Assembly (NCBI GenBank): GCA_002423025.1
Contig: DIUN01000004.1
Span: 600-22,032, forward strand
DNA length: 21,433 nucleotides
DNA from: Sphingomonadales bacterium UBA6157
GTDB lineage: Bacteria; Pseudomonadota; Alphaproteobacteria; Sphingomonadales; Sphingomonadaceae
Reading direction: 5' to 3'
Within the stretch, counting starts at the first letter, position 1. Each line of letters begins with the position of its first letter. Below the pieces are notes generated by a model, which had not been told where the DNA came from, did not search any database, and worked only from the letters and a program-made list of their open reading frames with translations. A program made the translations under genes and the position numbers. This document shows positions 1-7,813 of the stretch, piece by piece.

Positions 1-315
1 GCCCGCATTGCCGGCATCATGGCCGCCAAGCGCACCGCCGACATCATCCCGCTCTGCCACCCCATGCCGATCGATGCCGTGAGCGTTGATCTGGCGATCG
101 AGGCCACCGGCGTGCGCGCCACGGCCACGGTTGTCACCACCCACGGCACCGGCGTGGAGATGGAGGCGCTCACCGCCGTCAGCGCCGCGCTGCTGACCAT
201 TTATGACATGGCGAAGGCGCTCGATCGCGGCATGGTGATCTCCGGCGTGCGGCTGCTCAAGAAGAGCGGCGGCCGCTCGGGCGAATGGCTGGCGCCGGAA
301 CCGGGCGCCGCCTGA
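1..315 (+). CDS. moaC: Cyclic pyranopterin monophosphate synthase MoaC (5'-truncated)
   Basis: MoaC acts with MoaA in the first step of molybdenum cofactor synthesis, rearranging the GTP-derived 3',8-cyclo intermediate to cyclic pyranopterin monophosphate in the cytoplasm. The reading frame is open from base 1, so the 5' end lies outside the window and only about 104 C-terminal residues are present; the first ATG (19) is internal. Family signatures visible in the fragment are LCHPMPI with the catalytic-site histidine (fragment residue 20), the acidic GVEMEA stretch (53, 55) and YDMAKALD with the Asp/Lys pair (69, 72). The C-terminal GVRLLKKSGG-SGEW end is typical and complete. The TGA stop shares its A with the ATG of moeA, so the two Moco genes are translationally coupled. 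Confidence 0.95.
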   Translation, partial: ARIAGIMAAKRTADIIPLCHPMPIDAVSVDLAIEATGVRATATVVTTHGTGVEMEALTAVSAALLTIYDMAKALDRGMVISGVRLLKKSGGRSGEWLAPEPGAA

Positions 316-1511
316 TGCTGGCGGTGGAAGCGGCCCGGGCGCAGCTTCTGGCCGGCGCCGCGCCGCTGCCCGCCGAAGCACTGCCGCTGGCCGCCGCCCA
401 TGGCCGCGTGCTGGCGCAAGACGTGGCGGCCCGGCTCACCCAACCGCCCTTCCCGGCCTCCGCGATGGATGGATACGCCGTGCGCTGGGCGGATATTCCC
501 GCCGGGCTTTGGCGCGTGGTCGGCGAGTCCGCCGCCGGGCGCGGCTGGAGCGGAACCATAGGTGCTGGCGAGGCCGTGCGCATCTTCACCGGTGCGCCCC
601 TGCCGGCCGGGGCTGACACCGTTGTCGTGCAGGAGGAGATAACGCGCGATGGAGAAACGACGCGGCTGAGCGGCGAAGGCCCTGGCCGGCTGGGCGCCCA
701 TATTCGCGCCGCCGGCCAGGATTTTGCTGCCGGTGCTCTGCTGGCCAGGGCGGGTGACAGGCTCACCCCGGCGCGGCTCGGGCTGCTCGCCGCTGGCGGC
801 CATGGCACGCTGCCGGTGGTGCGCCGGCCCCGCGTCGTGCTGCTCGCCACCGGCGATGAGCTGGTGCCGCCAGGCACCCTGCCGGGGCCGGACCAGATCG
901 TCAGCAGCAATGGCGTCATGCTCGGCGCGCTGCTGGCGCAGGCCGGCGCGGAGGTTGCAGACCTCGGCATCGTGCCGGACCGGCGCGAGGCCCTGCAAGC
1001 GGCGCTGGCCGGGGCGCGGGGGGACATCATCATCACCATCGGCGGCGCCTCGGTGGGGGACCATGACCTGGTGGTGCCCGTGCTGCGGGAGATGGGCGCC
1101 ACGCTGGATTTCTGGAAGATCGCCATGCGCCCCGGCAAGCCGATGCTGGCCGGCAAGCTTGGCCCCAGCCGCATCATCGGCCTGCCGGGCAACCCGGTCT
1201 CGGCGTTTGTATGCGCCACCTTGTTCGTGCTGCCGCTGGTGCGGTTGCTGGCCGGGCAGAGCCCCGATATCGCCACCCGCCGGCTGCCGCTGGCCGCGCC
1301 GCTGCCCGCCAACGGAACCCGGCGAGACCATATGCGCGGCACGCTCCAGCCCGATGGACGGGTGCGCGCCGCGACGGGGCAGGATTCCGCCCAGCTCAGC
1401 GTGCTTGCCGCGTCCGATGTGCTGATCGTCCGCGAGATCGGCGCGCCGGCTGCCATAACGGATGAAATGGTGACGTGCATTGCGCTTGACAGTATCGGGG
1501 ATGTTTCCTAA
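315..1511 (+). CDS. moeA: Molybdopterin molybdotransferase MoeA
   Basis: MoeA inserts molybdate into adenylylated molybdopterin, the last general step of molybdenum cofactor synthesis. The 398-residue length is normal for the family. Visible motifs in order are PPFPASAMDGYAV (44-56), IFTGAPLPAGAD (90-101), the MoCF-fold ATGDELV (178-184), SSNG (197-200), GGASVGDHD (243-251), MRPGKPML (271-278) and GLPGNPVSAF (289-298). The ATG at 315 was chosen because it overlaps the moaC TGA by one base; an upstream in-frame start at 285 would lie inside moaC. The 3' end of the gene carries a putative lexA promoter, with the TAA stop falling within the proposed -10 element. Confidence 0.95.
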   Translation: MLAVEAARAQLLAGAAPLPAEALPLAAAHGRVLAQDVAARLTQPPFPASAMDGYAVRWADIPAGLWRVVGESAAGRGWSGTIGAGEAVRIFTGAPLPAGADTVVVQEEITRDGETTRLSGEGPGRLGAHIRAAGQDFAAGALLARAGDRLTPARLGLLAAGGHGTLPVVRRPRVVLLATGDELVPPGTLPGPDQIVSSNGVMLGALLAQAGAEVADLGIVPDRREALQAALAGARGDIIITIGGASVGDHDLVVPVLREMGATLDFWKIAMRPGKPMLAGKLGPSRIIGLPGNPVSAFVCATLFVLPLVRLLAGQSPDIATRRLPLAAPLPANGTRRDHMRGTLQPDGRVRAATGQDSAQLSVLAASDVLIVREIGAPAAITDEMVTCIALDSIGDVS

Positions 1512-1512
1512 T
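1486..1512 (+). promoter_or_regulatory. Putative sigma70-type promoter of lexA inside the moeA 3' end
   Basis: A perfect TTGACA (1486-1491) is followed after 15 bases by CCTAAT (1507-1512), a 4/6 match to the -10 consensus. The spacer is shorter than the ideal 17 bases. The predicted start near 1519 would fall inside the SOS box at 1514-1528, which is where LexA would need to sit to block transcription. The assignment rests on sequence match and position only. Confidence 0.5.
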
Positions 1513-1513
1513 C

Positions 1514-1528
1514 GTTCCGCATGTGTTC
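1514..1528 (+). promoter_or_regulatory. SOS box (LexA operator), GTTC-N7-GTTC
   Basis: GTTC at 1514-1517 and GTTC at 1525-1528 are separated by exactly seven bases, matching the direct-repeat operator known for alphaproteobacterial LexA. It lies 28 bases before the lexA start codon and overlaps the predicted transcription start, so it most likely mediates lexA autoregulation. The second half-site also takes part in a dyad TGTTCC-AC-GGAACA (1524-1537). Confidence 0.85.
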
Positions 1529-1556
1529 CACGGAACAGATGTGCGGGAGAACGGAA

Positions 1557-2249
1557 ATGTTGACGCGCAAGCAACAGGAACTGCTCGGCTTCATCGATGA
1601 TCGGCTGAAGGCGGACGGCGTTTCCCCCTCATTCGAGGAAATGAAGGAAGCGCTCAACCTGCGCTCCAAATCCGGCGTGCATCGCCTCATCAATGCGCTG
1701 GAAGAGCGAAGCTTCATCCGCCGCCTGCCAAACCGCGCCCGCGCGCTGGAAGTGCTGCGACTGCCGGAAGCGATGATGGGCGCTATGGCCGCTCCCGCTG
1801 CCCGCCCTGCCCTGAAGCTGGTCCCCTCACCGCGCCCGCCGGTGCAGGCAATGATCGCGGCGAACGACACCATCACCGTGCCGCTCCACGGTCGCATCGC
1901 CGCCGGCCTGCCGGTAGAAGCCCTGGAGAGCGACCGCTCGCTTGCCGTCCCCGCCGCGCTGCTTGGCCCGGGCGATCATTACGCGTTGGAAGTCTCCGGC
2001 GATTCCATGATCGACGCCGGCATCTTCGATGGTGATTACGCGCTCATCCGCCGCTGCGAGGACGCCCGCGATGGTGACATCGTGGTCGCCCTCATCGATG
2101 ATTCAGAGGCTACCCTCAAATACCTGCGCCGCGAAAAAGGCCTGGTTCGCCTCGATCCGGCCAACAGCGCCTATGAGCCCCAGCGCTACCGGCCCGAACA
2201 GGTCCGCGTGCAGGGCAAGCTCGCCGGGCTGCTGCGCCGCTACCACTGA
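1557..2249 (+). CDS. lexA: SOS repressor LexA
   Basis: LexA represses DNA-damage genes and inactivates itself by RecA-stimulated autocleavage. The 230-residue protein has the N-terminal winged-helix DNA-binding domain (MLTRKQQELLGFI onward, about 1-68), a linker, and the S24-type peptidase domain. The cleavage site Ala116-Gly117 is in HGRIAAGLP. The catalytic Ser150 is in SGDSM and the catalytic Lys188 in ATLKYL, so the protein should be competent for autoproteolysis. The ATG at 1557 was chosen because the family normally begins MLTxKQ and a GGGAGA ribosome-binding site (1545-1550) lies six bases upstream. An earlier in-frame ATG at 1521 falls inside the SOS box and would add 12 atypical residues. 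Confidence 0.97.
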   Translation: MLTRKQQELLGFIDDRLKADGVSPSFEEMKEALNLRSKSGVHRLINALEERSFIRRLPNRARALEVLRLPEAMMGAMAAPAARPALKLVPSPRPPVQAMIAANDTITVPLHGRIAAGLPVEALESDRSLAVPAALLGPGDHYALEVSGDSMIDAGIFDGDYALIRRCEDARDGDIVVALIDDSEATLKYLRREKGLVRLDPANSAYEPQRYRPEQVRVQGKLAGLLRRYH

Positions 2250-2265
2250 GGCCGGGCGGCGCCCG

Positions 2266-2772
2266 TCAGCCCGCCTGCCGCTTCGCCATCACCTTGCGCC
2301 CGATCAGCACGATGCCGCCGAAATACACCGTCGCCAGCGCGATGACGAGCAACACCCGATCGAAGCTTTCATGCGTCTGGATCAGCGGTGCGGCCAGGAC
2401 TGTCACATACAGCATGTAAGCGCGGTTGATCGCGATCGGCAGCCGCCCTAGCAACTGCACGAAGATGGCGACGATGATGACAGCCACCGCCGGCAGAGTT
2501 CCCATCGGCCCCCAGGTTGCCAGCCCATATTGCAGCAGCCAGGCTGTCAGCGTGCCGCACACGGCCCCCACGACAAGCGCCGGGAGCGCGCCGGTCTCCA
2601 GCACATCGATGCTGCCGAAATACCACAGCAGCAGGAACCCGGCGTAGAGCGGCACCAGCCCGAACAGGCCTCCCAGCGCGATGAAGCCGACGATCAGCAG
2701 CACGACGCCCAGCGTCACCAGCGCTGCCATGCCGATGCTCATGCCGGCGGCGGGCGGTTCGTTTACTGCCAT
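2266..2772 (-). CDS. Hypothetical six-helix membrane protein
   Basis: No family was recognised. The 168-residue product is very hydrophobic, with about six predicted transmembrane segments (roughly 14-34, 38-52, 62-82, 92-108, 115-130 and 138-157). The segments are joined by short loops and followed by a basic C-terminal tail ending RKVMAKRQAG. No catalytic or ligand motif stands out. It is convergent with lexA, with a 16-base gap, and divergent from the ene reductase. The ATG at 2772 (MAVNEPP) is preferred because the hydrophobic pattern starts soon after it; the open frame continues upstream to 3027 but that part has unusual Cys/Arg-rich composition and lies in the intergenic region. The ribosome-binding site is weak. 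The gene is judged real because its membrane-protein pattern is uninterrupted. Confidence 0.7.
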   Translation of the reverse strand: MAVNEPPAAGMSIGMAALVTLGVVLLIVGFIALGGLFGLVPLYAGFLLLWYFGSIDVLETGALPALVVGAVCGTLTAWLLQYGLATWGPMGTLPAVAVIIVAIFVQLLGRLPIAINRAYMLYVTVLAAPLIQTHESFDRVLLVIALATVYFGGIVLIGRKVMAKRQAG

Positions 2773-3038
2773 TGCCGCACCATGGCGCTGGACTGCTGCC
2801 CTTCCGCCGATCTGGCAGTCCCCGTCGGGAAAATTCGCGCGTCGATCATTCCGCCCCCCAATGCTGCCGGTGTTTCGGCCTTTTCTTGCCGCGAGTATGC
2901 AAGGACGCAGCGGAAGCGCAACTGCCTGTATGCAGAAGTCCGTGGCACGGCAGGGCCACCCTCGCCAACTCGCTAGGCACCCCGGCCCGGCATTCCCGGC
3001 CAAGGTGCCGGCACAAACGCAAACCAAGGTAACGCCTG
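2773..3038. other. Divergent intergenic region (266 bases), no gene seen
   Basis: This is the longest non-coding gap in the window. It separates the divergent membrane protein and ene reductase genes and should hold both promoters, but no convincing -35/-10 pair could be placed. It contains two copies of TATGCA (2896-2901 and 2929-2934), 33 bases or about three helical turns apart. The first lies within an inverted repeat CTTGC...GCAAG. These could be regulator half-sites but may be chance. Confidence 0.4.
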
Positions 3039-4118
3039 ATGCCCAGTCTGTTCGACCCGATTACCATCGGCGCGATCGAAGCGCCAAACCGCATCTTCAT
3101 GGCGCCGCTCACCCGCATGCGCGCCACCAGCGACCATGTGCCGACTGAGCTGATGGTGGACTATTATCGCCAGCGCGCCAGTGCCGGGCTGATCATCGCC
3201 GAGGCAACCGGCATCAGCCGCATCGGGCTTGGCTGGCCCAATACGCCGGGCCTGTGGACCGGGGCGCAGACCGAGGCCTGGAAGCCGATCACGGAAGCCG
3301 TCCATGCCGCCGGCGGGCGGATCATGGCGCAGCTCTGGCACATGGGCCGGCTCGCGCGCCCGGACACGACAGGGGAGGAATCGATCTCGTCCTCACCGGT
3401 GCGGGCGCCCTATGCCGTGCCAGACAAAAACCCCTATGGCACGCCGCGCGCCGCGACGCTGGACGACATCCGCCAGACCATCGACGACTATGCCGCCGCC
3501 GCCCGCAACGCCATGGCCGCCGGCTTCGATGGTGTTCAGGTCCACAGCGCCAATGGCTATCTGCTCGATCAGTTCCTGCGCAACGGCGTCAATGCGCGTG
3601 ATGACGATTATGGCGGCTCGCCGGAAAATCGCATCCGCTTTATGCGGGAAGTGATGGAGCGCGTCGTCGCCGAAGTCGGGGCTGACCGCACCGCGATCCG
3701 CCTCTCGCCAAATGGCGAGTCGCAGGGCGCCGACGACAGCGACCCGGAGAGCGTGTTCGTGCCCGCCGCTCGGGCGCTCAACGCCATGGGCATCGCATTT
3801 CTCGAACTGCGCGAGCAGTCGCCGGGCAGCAGCTTCGGAGCCAGCGATGTGCCGAAGCTCAGCCCGCAGATCCGCAAGGTGTTTACCGGGCCGCTGGTGC
3901 TGAACCAGGAGTATACGCTTGCAGGCGCGCAGGCAGACCTTGATTCCGGCGTCGCCGACGCAATCTCCTGGGGCCGGCGCTATATCGGCAACCCGGACCT
4001 TGTGGAGCGCTTCCGCGCTGGTGCGCCGCTCACCGATGACAATCCAAAGACCTGGTATGCGAAGGGCGCGGCCGGATACACTGACTATCCGACTCTGGAG
4101 GCCACGGCGGCGTCCTAG
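3039..4118 (+). CDS. Old yellow enzyme-family alkene reductase (NemA-like)
   Basis: This is an FMN-dependent ene reductase that uses NAD(P)H to reduce activated C=C bonds and often nitro compounds or electrophiles; the true substrate cannot be told from sequence. The 359-residue TIM-barrel protein shows the FMN-binding APLTR (22-26), QLWHMGR (98-104), the substrate-anchoring pair His169/Asn172 with the proton donor Tyr174 in HSANGYLLDQFL, the DDYGGSPENR signature (189-198), and the phosphate-binding WGRRYIGNPDL near the C terminus. All key residues of the classical (NemA/OYE1-like) class are present. An AAGG ribosome-binding site lies nine bases before the ATG. Its TAG stop overlaps the comEC stop on the other strand within CTAG (4115-4118), so no separate terminator fits between them. 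Confidence 0.92.
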   Translation: MPSLFDPITIGAIEAPNRIFMAPLTRMRATSDHVPTELMVDYYRQRASAGLIIAEATGISRIGLGWPNTPGLWTGAQTEAWKPITEAVHAAGGRIMAQLWHMGRLARPDTTGEESISSSPVRAPYAVPDKNPYGTPRAATLDDIRQTIDDYAAAARNAMAAGFDGVQVHSANGYLLDQFLRNGVNARDDDYGGSPENRIRFMREVMERVVAEVGADRTAIRLSPNGESQGADDSDPESVFVPAARALNAMGIAFLELREQSPGSSFGASDVPKLSPQIRKVFTGPLVLNQEYTLAGAQADLDSGVADAISWGRRYIGNPDLVERFRAGAPLTDDNPKTWYAKGAAGYTDYPTLEATAAS

Positions 4119-6319
4119 CCCCCTGCCCGAAACCGGCGTCGCGGCGCAGCCCGCGGCCGCCAGGGGTGGTCCCCCAGGCGCGGGTTGCTTTCCACGATGC
4201 GGCCGGTGGCGAGGTGGATGGTGAGGGCGCCTGAGCGTTCCAGGGCGGCCCGGTCAAGCTTGAGCCACCGGGGGCTGCACCAGCGCGGCAGGCGGCGGTC
4301 ACTGATGATGATATCGGCGGCGACGCACGCGGGCTCGAAGCGGGCGCGGGGGATATGGTCGCGGCTGAGCGTCGCGAGCAGGCGCCAGCTGTGGCCGCCG
4401 CGGGTGATCTGGCTCAGGCAGGCATCAGGCGTGCAGGCCATGCCGGGCATTTCCGCAAAGGCCAGGCTGGCAGCGGCGTCCCCCTCGTCGCTCGCCACGG
4501 CGTTGCCCCACATCTCGCGCAGGAAGCCGCTGGCGCGTGGGCGCAGGAAGGCCAGGTGGCCATCGGCGAGGCGCAGTGCGGCGTGGCGGCCATCGGCGCT
4601 CACCAGCAGGTCTGGCGTGGGGGCAGCGAGTGCCACGGCAAGGCCGAGCGCGATGGGCGCTGCGCCCCACCAGCGGACGCGGGTCCGCCACAGCGCCAGC
4701 CACAGCCCGCCGGCGATGATGCAGGCAAACGCCGGCATCGGCATGCTCGGCAGCCGCACCACCGCACCGGGCAGGCCGGCAGCCGTGTTGGCGATGAGGA
4801 TGAGCCACTCCACCAGCCAGGCCGCTACCGCATAGCCCCAGGTGCCGAGGCCCAGCGCATCCACCAGCAGCGCCAGCATGAGCATGGGGATGATGCCGAA
4901 GCTGGAGAGCGGAATGGCAAACAGGTTGGCGATGACGCCGTAGAGCCCGGACTGGTTGAAATGGAACAGGCCGATGGCCGAGAGCGCCACCTCCGCCACC
5001 AGCCCGGTGGCGATGAGCGCGGCGACGAAGCGAACCGGCCCGGCCCAGAAGGCATCATCCTCGCCCTTGGCGTTGAGCCGGCGACCGAACGGCGATTCAT
5101 AGAGCGCGACAATGGCGGTGACGGCCGCAAAGGACAGCTGGAAGCTCGGCCCGAGCAGCACCTCGGGCCGCACCGCCAGGATGAGGAAGGCCGCCGCCGC
5201 CAGCAGCCGCAGGGAAAACGCCTGCCGCCCGGCCATGATGCCGATCAGCACGATGAGCGTGGCGAGAATGGAGCGGATGGTCGGCACTTCCGCCCCGGCC
5301 AGCACGGTGTAGCCAAGGCCGGTGACCGCGGCGAGGCTGAAGGCGATGGTCTTGACCGGCAGGCGCAGCGCCAGAAACGGGAACAGCGCCAGGAGGCGCC
5401 GGACAATGAGTATGGTGCTGCCAACCACCACGGCAATATGCAGCCCGGAGATGGAGAGCAGGTGCGCCAGCCCGGAATCGCGGATGGTGTCTGCCGTATC
5501 GAGCGGCACGGCGCCGCGATCCCCCGTCACGAACACCGCTGTCACCGCGCCGGCCTCCCCCGGCACGGCGGCCTGGATGCGCCTGGTGAGCGCGGCGCGG
5601 CTGGCGGCAAGCCAACCGAGCAGGCCGGAGGGCGGTGGCGCCGGCTGGAGCACGGCCGGCGCGCCCAGCGCCAGCCCGGTGGCACCGATGCCGGCGAACC
5701 AGGCGTTGCGGGCGAAATCATAGCCGCCCGGCACGGCAGCGCCTGCAGGCGGGGACAGCATCGCGCGCAGCCGCAACCGCGCCCCGGGCTGCAGCGCCGC
5801 ATCTTCCGCCGCGCGGCCCCGGAGCGTGACGCGCACCAGCGCCTGGCTTTCGGCCTCGGGGAACAGCCCCGCCCCGGAATCGGGCCGGATGACCAGCCGC
5901 AACTGCTCGCGCGCGGCGCGCACCTCCGCCGCCTCGATGGTGCCGGAAAAGCTGGCGACGGTTCGCGCCGCCAGCACCGGGTGTGCCACGCTTCGGCTGC
6001 GCAGCTCCGCCGCGCCCATGCCGGCCAGCGCCAGCAGCAGCATGGCGGCAACGGGCGTGAGGCGCAGTGCCAGCCCGGCCAGCCCAAAGCCGGCAAGCGC
6101 CACCGCCAGCGCCAGCCTATCATCGGCGAACGGCAGCAGGAACCAGGCGGCGATTCCGGCCGCAAAGGCCACGGGAAGCCAGAGCGGCAGGGACTCCCGC
6201 TCGGCCTCGGCAAAGGCCCACCAGCGCGCGGCAAGCCGTTCTGCAAGGCGCGACAGCGCCGTGGTGGTTTGAACCGCCCCGGCGCTTCTGCTAGTCAGCC
6301 CTGCAACCGGCTCTGCCAT
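4115..6319 (-). CDS. comEC: ComEC/Rec2 DNA-uptake channel
   Basis: ComEC forms the inner-membrane channel for single-stranded DNA during natural transformation. The 734-residue protein has N-terminal hydrophobic helices (about 46-105), a soluble OB-like DUF4131 region (about 115-225, including the typical PGGYDFARNAWF at 197-208), then the Competence domain. The signature SGLAHLLSISGLHIAVVVG is at 282-300, followed by many membrane segments to about residue 560. The C-terminal soluble part (about 560-734) has conserved-looking blocks such as DIIISDRRLPRWC but no HxHxDH motif, so any metallo-beta-lactamase nuclease domain is degenerate or replaced. It is divergent from gltX, with 47 bases between start codons, and convergent with the ene reductase with overlapping stops. 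No other competence gene is in the window. Confidence 0.92.
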   Translation of the reverse strand: MAEPVAGLTSRSAGAVQTTTALSRLAERLAARWWAFAEAERESLPLWLPVAFAAGIAAWFLLPFADDRLALAVALAGFGLAGLALRLTPVAAMLLLALAGMGAAELRSRSVAHPVLAARTVASFSGTIEAAEVRAAREQLRLVIRPDSGAGLFPEAESQALVRVTLRGRAAEDAALQPGARLRLRAMLSPPAGAAVPGGYDFARNAWFAGIGATGLALGAPAVLQPAPPPSGLLGWLAASRAALTRRIQAAVPGEAGAVTAVFVTGDRGAVPLDTADTIRDSGLAHLLSISGLHIAVVVGSTILIVRRLLALFPFLALRLPVKTIAFSLAAVTGLGYTVLAGAEVPTIRSILATLIVLIGIMAGRQAFSLRLLAAAAFLILAVRPEVLLGPSFQLSFAAVTAIVALYESPFGRRLNAKGEDDAFWAGPVRFVAALIATGLVAEVALSAIGLFHFNQSGLYGVIANLFAIPLSSFGIIPMLMLALLVDALGLGTWGYAVAAWLVEWLILIANTAAGLPGAVVRLPSMPMPAFACIIAGGLWLALWRTRVRWWGAAPIALGLAVALAAPTPDLLVSADGRHAALRLADGHLAFLRPRASGFLREMWGNAVASDEGDAAASLAFAEMPGMACTPDACLSQITRGGHSWRLLATLSRDHIPRARFEPACVAADIIISDRRLPRWCSPRWLKLDRAALERSGALTIHLATGRIVESNPRLGDHPWRPRAAPRRRFRAGG

Positions 6320-6366
6320 CCCGCCTTTTGCCCCCTAACCACTTTCCAGCATTGGACATTCTGCCC

Positions 6367-7809
6367 ATGGGCGCAAGCCACGCCGCCGCCAGCAAGGTTG
6401 TCACCCGCTTTGCCCCCTCGCCCACCGGCTTCCTGCACATCGGCGGCGCCCGCACCGCGCTGTTCAACTTTCTGTTCGCACGCCACCATGGCGGCGAGTT
6501 CCGGCTGCGCATCGAGGATACGGACCGGGCGCGCTCCACGGAGCCGGCCATCGCCGCGATTCTGGACGGGATGACCTGGCTGGACCTGCATTGGGACGGC
6601 GAAGTTGTGTACCAGTTCGCCCGCGCCGCCCGCCATGCCGAGGTGGCCTACCAGCTGATGGAAGCCGGCCATGCCTATCGCTGCTACGCGACGCCCGAGG
6701 AGCTTGAGGCGATGCGCGCCGAGCAGCGCGCCGCCAAGGCGCCGATGCGCTACGATGGCCGCTGGCGGGACCGGACGGACTGGCCCGAGGGCCAGCCCCA
6801 TGTCATCCGCCTGAAGGCACCGCGCGAGGGCAGCGTCACCATCAATGATCTGGTGCAGGGCCCCGTCACGGTGGCCAATGCCGAGCTTGATGACATGGTG
6901 CTGCTGCGCTCCGATGGCACGCCCACCTACATGCTCGCCGTGGTTGTCGATGATTACGACATGGGCGTCACGCATGTCATCCGCGGTGATGACCATCTCA
7001 ACAACGCCTTCCGCCAGTTGGCGCTGATCCGCGCGATGGGCTGGGCCGAGCCGGCCTATGCGCATATTCCACTGATCCACGGGGCCGATGGCGCCAAGCT
7101 CTCGAAGCGCCATGGCGCGCTGGGCGTCGATGCCTATCGTGACGAGATGGGCCTGCTGCCGGAAGCGGTGGAGAACTACCTGCTGCGCCTCGGCTGGGGG
7201 CATGGCGATGACGAGTTCATCAGCCGCACCCAGGCGATCGAATGGTTCGATCTGGCCGGCGTGGGCCGCAGCCCGGCGCGCTTCGACATGAAGAAGCTGG
7301 AATCGGTGAACGGTCACTATCTTCGGCTGGCCGACGATGCCCGGCTGGTGACGCTGACCGAGGGCAGAATCGCCGCGGCGCTGGGCCGGCCACTCACTGA
7401 TGCGGACCGGGAGCTGCTGCAACGCAGCATGCCGGAGCTCAAAAAACGTGCCAATGATCTCAATGCATTGGCGGCTTCCAGCCTGTTCTATCTGCGCTCC
7501 CGGCCAATTCCCATGGACGATGGCGCAACCAAGCTGCTAGCGTCCGCCACTCCGGGCTTGCTGGCACGGGCGCGTGATGCCATGGCGCTCGCGGAAGACT
7601 GGACGGCAACGGCACTGGAGGCAGTGGCGAGGGGGCTGGCAGAGGCTGCAACACTCAAGCTGGGGCAAATTGCCCAGCCGTTGCGCGCTGCCGTGACCGG
7701 CTCGTCGCAATCTCCCGGGTTGTTCGAGGTTATGGAAACGCTTGGGCGCGACGAAACGCTTGGCCGGATCGACGACGCGCTGGCACGGATGGAAGCAGAA
7801 AGGGCCTGA
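6367..7809 (+). CDS. gltX: Glutamyl-tRNA synthetase
   Basis: This class I aminoacyl-tRNA synthetase charges tRNA with glutamate. In bacteria of this group it may also serve tRNA-Gln through the amidotransferase route, which cannot be decided here. At 480 residues it is normal length. The HIGH-type motif is PSPTGFLHIGG (about 17-27) and the KMSKS-type motif is KLSKR (244-248). The Cys-rich zinc site of the E. coli enzyme is not visible: only one cysteine is seen in YRCYATPEE. The ATG at 6367 is preferred; an in-frame TTG at 6328 would add 13 atypical residues. The TGA stop lies four bases before the gltA ATG, and the gltA ribosome-binding site lies within the end of this gene, so the two are co-transcribed. 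Confidence 0.96.
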   Translation: MGASHAAASKVVTRFAPSPTGFLHIGGARTALFNFLFARHHGGEFRLRIEDTDRARSTEPAIAAILDGMTWLDLHWDGEVVYQFARAARHAEVAYQLMEAGHAYRCYATPEELEAMRAEQRAAKAPMRYDGRWRDRTDWPEGQPHVIRLKAPREGSVTINDLVQGPVTVANAELDDMVLLRSDGTPTYMLAVVVDDYDMGVTHVIRGDDHLNNAFRQLALIRAMGWAEPAYAHIPLIHGADGAKLSKRHGALGVDAYRDEMGLLPEAVENYLLRLGWGHGDDEFISRTQAIEWFDLAGVGRSPARFDMKKLESVNGHYLRLADDARLVTLTEGRIAAALGRPLTDADRELLQRSMPELKKRANDLNALAASSLFYLRSRPIPMDDGATKLLASATPGLLARARDAMALAEDWTATALEAVARGLAEAATLKLGQIAQPLRAAVTGSSQSPGLFEVMETLGRDETLGRIDDALARMEAERA

Positions 7810-7813
7810 TGGC

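Noticed and set aside
201..1574. Long minus-strand open frame (457 codons) opposite moaC/moeA
   Set aside because: It is an antisense shadow of well-supported moaC and moeA; its product is Arg/Gly/His-rich and low in complexity, with no recognisable domain. Such frames are common in high-GC genomes.
2773..3038. Possible small gene in the longest intergenic gap
   Set aside because: The short open frames there have no ribosome-binding site and no convincing composition, and they overlap the neighbouring gene starts.
6328..6366. TTG at 6328 as an earlier start of gltX
   Set aside because: It would add 13 residues unlike the family's N terminus and lies in the short divergent region needed for promoters; the ATG at 6367 fits the family.
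4355..6574. Long plus-strand open frame (739 codons) opposite comEC
   Set aside because: It mirrors comEC and runs into gltX; the product is Gln/Arg/Gly/His-rich without motifs, while the opposite strand encodes a clear ComEC.
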